Position numbers and translations under genes: made by a program. The notes beneath the pieces are model-generated. The model was given only the letters and a program-made list of their open reading frames with translations, was not told where the DNA came from and did no database searches. Shown here in pieces: positions 11,623-21,949 of a stretch of DNA of 64,000 nucleotides; position 1 is the first letter of the stretch; every line of letters starts with the position of its first letter. The stretch lies in contig VWND01000032.1 of NCBI GenBank assembly GCA_009599575.1, forward strand, positions 62,001 to 126,000, given 5' to 3'. This DNA is from Blumeriella jaapii. Lineage: Eukaryota; Ascomycota; Leotiomycetes; Helotiales; Drepanopezizaceae.

Positions 11623-11889
11623 TGTAAAAGTAAATAAAAAAACCAAACTGATACGGCCATATATCGGTAGGTAAAATAGTTTAGAAAATTCTTAGAAAAA
11701 ACTGAAAAAAGAAAAAGAAAAATAAGTGAAGGTATGAATTAAACTGCGTGCCTATGATACTATTTAAGGGGGTGCTTTGCTTTTATACCTGTTAAAAGTA
11801 GTCAATGGCAGGGGGTCTCGGAGGGGTCCATGCCTCGACCATAGCTAAAACTACCAATTCCCATTAATACAAGGTATCACCGTTTTACA
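11623..11889 (-). repeat. Gypsy-B2 5' LTR (267 bp)
   Basis: It begins tgtaaaag and ends accgttttaca, matching 21366-21632 and 32403-32669 in length. The outer half (11760-11889) is almost unmutated, including gtcaatggcagggggtctcg near 11800. Confidence 0.93.
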
Positions 11890-12899
11890 TTAGTTTCTTA
11901 AAGCTTTCGGTAAATTGTTCCGATATTGTTTTTAGTCGGAAAATTAAATATTTTTTACCGATTTTTTTTTTATCGAAGCCGCTATTACTACGTAAACAGC
12001 CTAAAGATTTTTTTTATTTATTTAAATCGGCTCGTTTATTTAAAACGTATAAACGAATTCGTCGATCTGTTGTTTAATAAATAGAACCATTAGTTAAAAG
12101 ATTTCGTATACCGTGGCGTATATTTCCGGTTTATCCGGCCAATATAAAATAAAATTTGTACGATTTCGTTTAGCAATTTTTAAAATTAATTGCTTTTTAT
12201 CGTCTATCGGAAACTTCGATTTGTTTTTTTTACTTTTTTTGAATAGTGCCTTTTTTTTAATAATCAGTTTTGAAAAAGCTTCCAAAAGCAAGCGTTTAAA
12301 TAGCTGCTTTATTCTAAATCGATCTAGCGCTTAATTTACCGGACGATAGCTTTTAATTATAATTTAAAAAATTAAATTGCGCGTTTCCTCGTATAAAGCT
12401 ATTTTCATGCCCGCGCCGAAAAACCTTCTAAAGCTTTGCTCTGTTTTATTCTGTTTTATAATAATAAGCTTTGCTAGTCTATTACTTTTTTTTAAACTTC
12501 TATAACTTTTAACGCTTTTATCGCGTCGGTTAAAATATTTCGAATATGTTTTGCATATTTTCGATTAATAATTAATTTTAAAAATTAAAACTGATCGATA
12601 ATAGTTTTGTCGAAAAAGCTTTTATAAAAAACTATCATCCCCGAGCTTTGGACGTTTGAATCGACCGTAAAAAAAGGCTCGATCGCTTCGACTTTTATTA
12701 AATCTATTATTTTCGAAGATTTAATTTTATTTTTTGAAATATTTAAATTTATTAATATTAAAATATCCTTTTTTTTTATCGTAAGTTTTAAAAGTCTATC
12801 AGAAAGGCCTGAAATCGGTCCTGATTCTGATAACGGCTCCGATGGAAAAAAACTTTTATTTTCTTTTATAAAATCTGAAAATTATTCGTTTTGTAATAA

Positions 12900-14420
12900 T
12901 AACTTTTTTTTTATATCATTTTTTTTTAGCATACCGAGTTTTGCTAGTTTGCGCCGCTATTAAAACCGCCCGCTAGTATTTAATACTTAGCGTTTTAAGC
13001 TTTTTCGTCTTCCGCGTTTTCGATAAATTCCACGGTTTTTTAAAATTTTAATTTAATTATAAGATTTAGATTTTTATTCTTCGAAAAGTAAAACTTAAAC
13101 TCGTCAAATATTACGTTTCGGCTCGTAATTATACGTATTAGCTAAAAAACCCAAATTTTGTAAATATTAAAAGCGCTATATTTAATCAAATATCCGATAT
13201 ATCCTTTCGAAAAAACTTTAAATTTTCTCTTATATTTTATAGCCTTCCGATTTTTTATTATTAAATACGCACGAGCTTCGTACGTATAAATTTTGCTTCA
13301 GTTTGATTTAAAATCGGCCGTACGCGCTTTTATAATAGCAAGGTCGTAGTACCGAAAATATTGCTTAAATTAACTATATAAAACTTTATTTGAAAACTTA
13401 AATTGTTTTTTCGCAAACGGCGATATATTATACAAATACGCTGCTGCTTTTATCGTTTCGGGCCAAAAAAAAATTAAAAATCCCGCTTTAATTTTTATTT
13501 TTATCGAACGCTTAATTATTTCTTTTTTTGCTCGCTCGATCGAGCCGTTTGGCTAATATACGTAAAATAAAATCAATTCCAAATCGATACTTTCGCGCTT
13601 AGCTTATTTTTAATATTCCGAAATAATATTTTTTTATTTTGGAATTATCGACGATTCGTTATTTTATCGAATTTTGCAAATAAAAAAATTATATTAACGT
13701 TTTATTTATGCGTCGAACGTTTAGAAACGGTCCAAAACGACTTTTATACTTTTCGTTTTAATAGCAAAAGCCCAGATTTTTCTATTATATTCGTTTTTTA
13801 TTAGAAACATTTACGTCGAGCCGTTGTAAACTTTTTTATAATTTTTAAAATAATCGTAAAAGTTTTAGCCGATGCGAAAAAAAAGCTTAAAAAACTTGTT
13901 TTTTAATATTGCTTTTGAAATCATCTGTTTTAAATACGTAGCAGCATACTTTTCGCATTCCATTTTAGTTAAGCTTTTGATTTTTATTTCACGAATATTT
14001 TCGATCAGCTTTTCGAACGCGTTTTTATTTAAATAGCCCGAACAAAAGTGCTATAAGCGCGCATCGTTATTCCGATCGTACGTAAACACGCTGCTTTTCT
14101 TAAACTTATAACGCGTACGACGTTTCGAAATTATATAAATTATTAGGCCGAGCGAATTACGTTTTAAAAAATTCAAATTATTACGTAAAAAATACGAATA
14201 AAAAAAACAAGTAATTTTAATATATTTAAATATACAAAAATCGGCGATCGTTTAATATTAACGTTTTAAAATAAAGCTTTTAAAATTCTCAGAACGAAAA
14301 ATATTATCTGACTTTTAAAACCAATAACCTTTTTTAGCCAAAAAACTCACGGAAATAATATTAGTAATAAAGTTTAAAACGAACGCTACGTTATTAAAAA
14401 CTATATTCCAAAGCTTTTTA
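12900..14420 (-). pseudogene. Copia-A2 protease/integrase
   Basis: This is the counterpart of 5900-7440 in A1, with the same integrase zinc-region and core landmarks read on the minus strand around 13750-14060. It is broken by many TAA/TAG codons. Region 11890-12900 is the matching linker and RT start and holds no open frame longer than short pieces. Confidence 0.72.
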
Positions 14421-14929
14421 TTTTTTTTGCGAAAAGCTTTTCTTATCAAACGACTTTTTTTTCCCGACGATTGGAAAATTTTATATATTTATACAAACGC
14501 TATTAGTAAAATTATTAATTTCTTTGTACAATTCTTCGATAAAAAAGTCTCTTTGTCGTTTATTAAATAAATTTTAAAATAATTATTAAAAAAAGTATTT
14601 TTGTTCAAAAAGTGATATTAATCAGATTTTTAAAACCAAAACGTTAATTCCGAAATGCTTTTTTTTAATCGTATTAAAAAAAAAAAAAGCAGAAAATTGC
14701 GATAAAAAACTTTTTTTAATCGTTTTTAAAAATTGATTTTGAAGTTTGTTTTGGTTTAATTGTTAGAATTTTAAAGATTTTATTAATTGCGACCATTTGG
14801 ATATTTTTTTTTTATTTAAAGCTTTTAAAAACCTTTTTATAATTAAAAAACAGCTCTTTTCGCATTTCAGCGATTTTCTGTTTATTTAAAAAATTAAAAA
14901 AAGTCTTTTTTTTTACAACGACTATTTAT

Positions 14930-16200
14930 TACGTATAAAAGCTTTTTACAATCGGTTGGAAAATAAAAATAGCGCTTTTTAGAAGTGTCGCATGGGCAAT
15001 TATACCTTTTTCCTTTTTTTTTTTTTTATCTTTTCTTTTTTTTTTTTCTACGACTTTTCGAAATATCGTTATTTTCAAAATCGAAAAGAAAAATAGCGAA
15101 AACTCCGACCTTTCGGCCTGAATTATCGAATTTTCGGTTGTTTTTAAAAAAAAAAATTATAAAGCTTAATTCGATTAAAAATTTTTTTTATAAAAAAGCC
15201 GGCAAATTCGTTTTTCAGATACTTAGCTTTTTTGCCGTTCGCTTATTATAAATTAATATATGCGGCGATTGCGTCGAGAAAATCGATAGCAGCATAACGG
15301 CCATTTATATTAAAAATCTTATATTCGACAGCTGCTTTGTAAGCGGTTTGCTATTTTTTCACTTATTCGGTTATATTCACCCTTCCGTTATACGCTTTAC
15401 GGAAAGTGTTTTTATAATCAGATCTGACGGAGCTAATTACGAAAAAGTATACAAAAGCAATATTTTTTTTTAAAATACAAACGAATGCTTAAAATAACTT
15501 TTGCTTCTTTTTATAATATAAATCCTTGATCTTTCGCATACTTCCATTTATCAACGAATCTTTTTACAAATTAATATAAAAAATAGCGTACGTTTTTTTA
15601 TTTTTAATAACGTTAATCTTCGATTTAACAATTGCAAAGTTTATTAAACTGGTTTTCACAATTGAAAAAACTTAATCGAATAATTTTTAATAAGCAATAA
15701 TATATTTTTGCTATTTTTTAAGCTTTTTTAAATAGTTTTTAAAAAGATAATCGATTTTATTTTTCAAATCGTCGAAAATCAAATTGGCTAATCGAAGCTT
15801 ATCGGAAGGATTATTAATCGTAACGGCGGCCTTTTTTGCCTCGGTTATACCGTTGTATTCGGCGCATTTTCGATCGTAATCTGTTTAGCGCTTTTTATTT
15901 TTTTAATCGATAAACTAATATAAAAACTGTTTTTATAATCGTTTATTAATAAAAAAACGAAATAAAAAGTTAGGATCGGTATATTCGAAAAAAAAAATCC
16001 CTGATCGGTAAAATTTATACGCTCCCAACCAAAAGATTTACGATTTTGAATCGTAAAAAAAAACTTATTTTTTCGTAAAGGCCGATATATTATTTTCGTT
16101 ATAAAAGGTCGATTAATTGGATTAAAAAAAATAGAAAAATGAAAATGAGATTTGTAAATTAAAAAGATCGAAAAATTAATGCTTTCCGCATTTTTAATAG
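14930..16200 (-). pseudogene. Copia-A2 gag
   Basis: The best-kept piece reads CPCDTSKKRYFYFPTDC followed by KKLLYVINSR on the minus strand (about 14935-15015). It preserves all three Cys of the cluster that A1 has partly lost. Polypyrimidine runs (15010-15050) disrupt the frame downstream. The 5' part (15250-16200) is shredded. Confidence 0.62.
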
Positions 16201-16372
16201 CTTTTTTATCGATTCGTAGCTTTTTGCCAAATAAGAAAAACTCTGCAAAGTATAACCTTTTACGAATTTTTTTAATAATTCGAATAAATTGACCGCTAAA
16301 GGTTCCTAACGAATCTTTTAGCGTATGTATTATAAAAAAAAAAGCTTATTAATTGGCTCCGGAGCTTATAAC

Positions 16373-16674
16373 TGTCGTGCATAGCCGAATAATCGGTAAA
16401 AACCCTTACCGGAGGTTGGAACGAATAAATTATATATAATAAAATGTTATTTGTATTGTTTTAAATCTGACTAGCGAGCTTTCCGCAGAAAACGGAAGAT
16501 TCGGGCTCGTTTAGTTATTCGCTCGGAAAAACTAGTTTTCGAAAAGGCTCGTTATCACGTGACTATAAGCTTTTCCGAGCTTCAGGAACATCTAACTACT
16601 GAAAGCGTACAGGAAGAATGAATCTGGAACAAAAGAAATGAAAGGAAATAAAGCAATGTAAATATAGCGTAACA
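16373..16674 (-). repeat. Copia-A2 5' LTR
   Basis: It begins tgtcgtgc and ends gcgtaaca. CACGTG is kept at 16556-16561. The primer-site block ggctccggagcttataac precedes it at 16355-16372. It is inserted in the Gypsy-C RT frame; the following bases are attgc. Confidence 0.93.
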
Positions 16675-17300
16675 ATTGCGTTTAAATTTTTATAATCGAC
16701 GTATAATCGTAAATTTCCGTTTTTTTTCGGTATAAATATTACCGGTGCGCCGGCAAAGCTAATAAATTTTTTTATCCAGCCTTTTTTTAAGCTCGAATCG
16801 AAATATTCGCGCAATTCGGTAAATTCGGATTTCGACAAAAAATAAATTGATTTTTAAAAAAAATCTTTTTTTTCCGCGAAATTTATTCGATATTTTATAA
16901 CATAGTAAAAATCTAGAATAACCGCGGCGGTATCGTTAGAAGCGTCGGCGTAATCGTTGTATTTAAAAAGTAATTAATATTGTTTTTCAATAGCTTTTTT
17001 TAAAACGATACAAAATATTTGCTTTTTTTGGATTCTTTTTTAAAACGTTTAATTATAACGAAATTAAGCTGTAAGCGTTCGATTAAATATCGCCACGATT
17101 TTATTCGAAAACTTATAACGAAATCGATATTTCGCAACCAAAAATTTTTTAAAATAAATAAAATCTTGAAAATATTTATATCGCAAACCACGAAATCGCT
17201 TTGTATTTTTTTAATTGTTTTATATTTATTAATAACGCGAATAAATTACGTATACGTGCCGTAAATAAATACTTTTTTTTAACCGTAAATAAATTAATAC
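16596..17300 (-). pseudogene. Gypsy-C- protease and RT start
   Basis: The minus strand gives ELREYFDSSLKKGWIKKF, then [20 protein letters not shown] (16720-16838), the first RT block of Ty3/gypsy pol (GWIR.S.SPAGAPV.FV.KKDG.LR.CVDYR in the family). The frame then runs into the A2 LTR, which supplies its last residues. The upstream piece 17000-17191 (VCDINIFKILF ... RSWRYLIERLQLN in pattern) matches the region after the protease in C+. Confidence 0.82.
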
Positions 17301-18000
17301 GTTTTTAAATTAGTTTTTCTTTATATTTAATTAATAACTTTTAGATTACGCAGTTTTTCTCCGCGTCGCAATCGATAAAAATTCGTTTCGTACGAATTTC
17401 GCTTTTGGTTTTTTTAATTTCGATTAGAATTATTATTTTTTGCCGTTTTTTTTCGTTCGATTTTATTAGCAATAACGAAATTAAAATCGAGCGGAAGCTT
17501 TTTTAGAATTTTTAAATTTGTCAGCTTCGAAGCAGTTTGGAATTATAAATTCTTTTTTATTGCATTTATAATATTCGATTTTTAAACAATTAGCTATGCG
17601 ATGCTTTGTTTTTTAGCAGCCACTGCATTTCGAAAAATAAAAGAAATCGTTAAAAGTTTTAGGATTTTAAAAATTTTTATTAAAATTATCGCTTTTTCGT
17701 TTTCGTTTTTCTTTTTATAACGTATTTTCGAATCGAGAACGATATATATTTGTTTTGGCTTTTAAGCTTTAATCGTAAATATAAGTTTTTTTTTTTTTTT
17801 TTTTTTTTTGCGTTCGTTTCGTCGTTTATTATTTTTCGTTTCGTCGCTAATAATTTTATTAGCATTTTCGATACGACGAGCGATTAATATTAATTTTTCG
17901 TACGAGCTTATAATTGCAATATTATTTCGTTTAATAATTTTTTTTCGAAAAGTAAATTGGAGTTTTGCGAAAAACATTTTTTTTTAATCGCATCGTTTGT
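16675..18000 (-). mobile_element. Gypsy-C minus copy (C-), segment 1
   Basis: It is colinear in reverse complement with about 51980-53310 of C+. It covers the end of gag, protease and the start of RT. It is cut on the left by Copia-A2 in the RT and on the right by element H at a TA dinucleotide. Confidence 0.93.
17500..17999 (-). pseudogene. Gypsy-C- gag C-terminal part with zinc knuckle
   Basis: Minus-strand YYKCNKKEFIIPNC fits a C-x2-C-x4-H-x4-C knuckle with the first Cys changed to Tyr and the His lost. Upstream, 17762-17977 is open and includes SYEKLILIARRIENANKII and a long Lys run. That run comes from an A tract whose length differs from the C+ copy (52178-52196), suggesting slippage. 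Confidence 0.72.
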
Positions 18001-18002
18001 TA

Positions 18003-18139
18003 ATAATGGGCTGCCTTCCCACATTTATTCTGCGGGCACTCGAATAATATAGGGGAAAGCAAATGTCCCACTGCATCCAAGTGTCCTATCTCAGTTTATG
18101 ATTTTTTACGATCGCATTTTATATTAAAACACTATTAAC
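18003..18139 (+). repeat. Left terminal inverted repeat of H
   Basis: About 135 bp match the right end in inverted orientation. Differences are RIP-type. The composition is much less AT-rich than the element interior. Confidence 0.88.
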
Positions 18140-18904
18140 GCCAGATATTTAATTATATTAAATTTAATTATAATAAAAGCAAGCAGTTATTTTTAGATTT
18201 TGATTTTAAAAGTTAAATCTTATTAATAGAAATTAATTTAAACAAGTGTTTTTATACGCATTTTCAATTTTTTTTCGCTTTTTCGCTTTCAGAAAGCCTA
18301 TTTACATTTGTTTGCAATTAAAATATTTTATATAATAATTCAGATTAACTTTTTTAATCGGTTATAAGCTATTCGATAATTATAAAAGCTTTATTAAACT
18401 CGCGTTTTATTATATATCAAGATTTTCGGCTAAAAAAAATGCAATTTATTATTTTTAATACGATTTTTTTTTGTTTTACAGCTTTATTGCTTTTATAACC
18501 TAAAATTCAAGGCTCGTAAGCAGCTTCTTTTACTTATTATACGCTTAAGCAAAAGCTTTTTCGTAAAACTAACGGTGTTTTTTTACCTTTTGCCTTTTGT
18601 TTTTTACTTTCCGAATATAAATATTATACCGATATTTAAAAGCTGAAAAGCATATGTAAAATAGCTGAAAAAGTAAAAAAAATATATAAAATTTATTTAG
18701 CTTTAATAAAAGTATATTATATATGTACGATTCGTAGCCGTTTAATTAATACAATTTCTCATTGGAAATGCGTACAAAAACGATTTAAATTACTTTCACT
18801 TAATCAAAAATAAATATTCCGACGTAGAATTTAATATATTTTCTATAGATTCTATTCGAATGCAAACTAAACTTACTTTCTTTCAGTTTATTACAATTAA
18901 ATAA
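18140..18904. other. Left interior of H
   Basis: This is an AT-rich interior with no open frame of note. It contains one partial copy of the subterminal unit seen on the right side (acgccagatatttaatta, near 18140) and ends with ttacaattaaataa, which joins 35903 once Copia-E is removed. Confidence 0.6.
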
Positions 18905-19085
18905 TATTGCTAGTATCTTTGACTAGTAGGCAGAGGGAGCAATAAATGCACACGGTAGGGTTGGTTGACTTGTAGTAGTATTCTTAGGTATGGTGTGCGC
19001 CCTTATAGGGCGTGCACGGTACTCGGGAACTAGTTGTTTTGCCAACCAGTCATATGAGTAACACGTGACACTTAATCTAGCAACA
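18905..19085 (-). repeat. Copia-E 3' LTR
   Basis: It pairs with 35722-35902 with only a handful of differences, nearly all transitions. It is GC-normal throughout and keeps CACGTG at 19062-19067. Confidence 0.94.
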
Positions 19086-19339
19086 TACTTTTTTGACAGA
19101 CGCGTGTAATAGCAGTTTTAAAGCTGACTGCAGTGCGCCTGTCAGTAAAAAAAAACTAGCTATAACGTCATATATGTTTTGTGCGTCATCCAATTTGTAT
19201 GTTCTGAAAGTAAACTTAGCGTTTTTAAAAAGCGCTGTAAAACCTTCCATATTTGTATATATAATATACCCCTTTTTTTATCAATCTTGCATTATACTAG
19301 ATTTTCAAATCGAATAGTTATAAGCCTAGCAGCTTATAT

Positions 19340-19945
19340 TATACAACGTGGTTAATCTCCGAGAATGGCTTTGTAAAACCGTTAGCTGTATTATTTTTGC
19401 TTTGAACGTAATACAAATCTAGTTTATTAGCAGCAACTTCGGAACGAACGTAATGGTATTTAATATTAATATGCTTTGTGCGTTAATGATATTCGGGGTT
19501 TTCAGCTAATAAAAAAGCTTTTTGGCTGTCGCAATTTATTTCGATATATTAAGCATTTAAGCGATTATAACTTATTTCCTGTAAAACTTAGCGAATCCAA
19601 GCGGCTTTTTAAGCGAATTTGCATATAACAACGTATTTAGTTTTAATAAAAAAAAAAGCAACGATAATTTGGCGCTTTAAAATAATTGCAAAAACAGCTT
19701 TTGCAAAAAAAAACGCAGCACCATTGTATAATACCTTATTTATTCGGACTTCAGCCTAATCAGAATCGCAAAAACCATATAGCTTTATTTTAGCTTTGTT
19801 TATGATTTGTTTTTCAAATATTAGGCAAAATATTTTTGTTTTTTATAAGTATTGCATTACGCGTTTGGCGGCGGCGATATGTTGTAAAAAAACGGATTTA
19901 TGAAAAATTTAGCTAGAACAGAGCAGTGGTATGCAATATTCCAGC
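19340..19945 (-). pseudogene. Copia-E RNase H
   Basis: The minus strand reads CDSQKAFLLAENPEYH, one stop, RTKHINIKYHYVRSEVAANK, then NTANGFTKPFSEINH. This is the C-terminal copia RNase H block (D.Q.A..L..NP..H.RTKHI.I.YH.VRE). Stops replace single codons. It lies directly downstream of the RT frame. Confidence 0.88.
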
Positions 19946-19949
19946 GTGT

Positions 19950-20960
19950 TTAAATGGCGAGGTATTGTAAAAAGCCGCAAATCGATTGATATAATTTAAT
20001 ATCGTAAAATATGGCCTGGCTTTCGAATTTAATTATATAAACTTCGGAACCCGACGCAAAAAAAAGCGTAATTGCGCTTTTGCAATTAGATATACCGAAT
20101 CTGTTTAAAATTTTATTAATATAAGCATTTTGGCAGAAAAAGATAATATATGCTATTTTATTTCTGATAATACGAATACTTAAAAAGTATTTTGCTTTTT
20201 TTTGCGATTGCATATCGAAAAAAGCATGCAAATCTTTTTTGAATTTATCGAAGATAAAGCTTTTTTTGGCCAGTATTAAGAAATCGTCGACGTAAATAAC
20301 GATGCAAATCTTAATGATTTTATTAATATAAACGCAATTATCGGTTTTTATAAAGTAAAAATCAAGTTTAGCTAACTTCGTACGAAGCTTGGTTTGCTAA
20401 AGTCGTAGGAATTGTTTAAGATCGTACAAAATCTTGAGCAATTTGAAATAATAGTTATAAATAAATCTGATTTTTAACTCGATTTAGCCAGAAAAAAATT
20501 TAACGTAAATATCGTTGTTTGCATTATTATTTAAAAATGCAATTTTCATATCGTATTATTTAAGTTCGTAATTTATTATAATAATAATACTAATAGCGAT
20601 TTTTCAAACAGCCGATTTGCAAATATCAGCGTAGATTTGGTTATAATTTCGACCGTATTTTTAAAAGAATTTTTAAACGACGAATCGGATCTTGTATTTA
20701 TTAATCTTACCGTTTTTATCTTTTTTAGATTTGAATAATAATCTGAAACCTAAAATACGATAACTTTTGGGAACGTTTGTGTTTTTTTTATAGTAGTTTA
20801 GATTTTCTTATATAAAAATAATTTATACTTTTTGATTATTGCAAAACGCTATTGATTTCCGTTAGTTTTAGCAAGGGCCTTTTTAAATGTATAGGGGTCG
20901 TTTATAAAAAAAGACTTATCAAAGCCAGCGGCGAAAGCGTAGTTGTATAAAAACGTATTA
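19950..20960 (-). pseudogene. Copia-E reverse transcriptase
   Basis: The open minus frame at 19950-20231 reads KKAKYFLSIRIIRNK ... YQSICGFLQYLAI, the copia RT tail. Just upstream is VIYVDDFLIL (about 20275-20300) with the catalytic YVDD intact, and further up FF.KYGRNYNQIYADI (about 20640-20700). It is interrupted by stops and a frame change. It is the least damaged RT catalytic box among the copia copies here. Confidence 0.87.
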
Positions 20961-21365
20961 AAATTAAATACGACGTTTTCAAATAATCTGTCGGAGCGTG
21001 TATTAACTCGTTTAAATAAAAAAATAATAGGCCAGACTTTTCTAGCTTTAGTTTTTTTAGTAATAAAAGCTAGTAATACAGCGATTTCGCTTATTTTAGA
21101 TGCGACAATTGCATTATTTGAGTTGTTATCGTTTTGCTGATTTTTTTTTTGTATGATTCAAAAAATTCGTTATTATTATTTTTTTCTTTTAGTTCACCGC
21201 TAATAACTTAATTATTATTATAATTATCCAATATAAGATTTCCATTTAAATCACTTTTAGCTAAAGGTGTATCAGGCTAATCAAATTCGAGCTGAAAGGT
21301 GGGGTCGGTGATAAAATTATTTTTATTAAATTTCATATAGGAGAATTTAATAATTTTGTTTCCAG
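20961..21365 (-). pseudogene. Copia-E integrase-RT linker, left of B1
   Basis: This links the RT to the B1 insertion point and should join 32674 once B1 is removed. The minus strand gives FSSNLISLIHL near 21290, but no catalytic motif. It ends with ccag, which is repeated at 32670-32673. Confidence 0.6.
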
Positions 21366-21632
21366 TGTAAAAGTAGGTAGGAAAACCAGACTGATACGGC
21401 CATATGTCGGTGGGTAAAATAGTCTAGGGAATTCCTAGAAGAGACTGAAGAAAGAACAAGAAAAATAAGTAAAAATATAAATTGAATTGCGTGCTTATAA
21501 TACTATCTAAAAGGGTGCTTTGCTTTTATATTTGTTAAAGGTAGTTAGTAGCAAAAGATTTCGGAAGGGTTTATGCCTCGATTATAGCTAAAACTACCAA
21601 CTCTTATTAATATAAAATATTACCGTTTTATA
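21366..21632 (-). repeat. Gypsy-B1 3' LTR
   Basis: The outer half (21366-21480) is intact with normal base use. The inner end has become tataaaatattaccgtttta. It pairs with 32403-32669. Confidence 0.93.
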
Positions 21633-21949
21633 TTTTGTCTTAAATAATATACGTAATCGTTTTTAATTACGATCAAAAAAAAACATAACTTTAGCAAATG
21701 CAATTTAGTTTATTTTATATAATTTAAAAACCAATTAATCAAAAACCGAATTTTTTAATCTTATATTTTTTCGGTTTTTTAACCCGTTTTCGGCTTTTTT
21801 GTTATTAGCTTCTGCGAAAAAATAACGTTTCGCTTATCGTTTAAATTATTTTGTTTATTTTGCTTTTTTAAAAAGTAGCTTGATAAAATGTCAATCGAAA
21901 TATCGTTTAAACTTACGAACGTTTTAATAATCTTTTCGTCGATAATATT

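Larger units (their letters stand above)
9676..11889 (-). mobile_element. Gypsy-B copy 2 (B2), right fragment
   Basis: It is colinear with 30457-32669 of B1 (gag, primer site and 5' LTR) and differs mostly by transitions. The 5' LTR ends at 11889 and abuts Copia-A2 sequence equivalent to position about 4895 of A1, so B2 is inserted in A2. The bases after the LTR read ttag, a possible 4-bp TSD, but the other side is outside the window. Confidence 0.92.
11890..16674 (-). mobile_element. Copia-A copy 2 (A2), 5' part
   Basis: It is colinear with about 4895-9675 of A1 (4785 against 4781 bp) and carries the 5' LTR, gag, protease, integrase and the start of RT. The left end is interrupted by B2. 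The right end (LTR) abuts a Gypsy-C RT frame. The remainder is expected left of the window. A2 is older than B2, and A1 is younger than B2. Confidence 0.92.
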
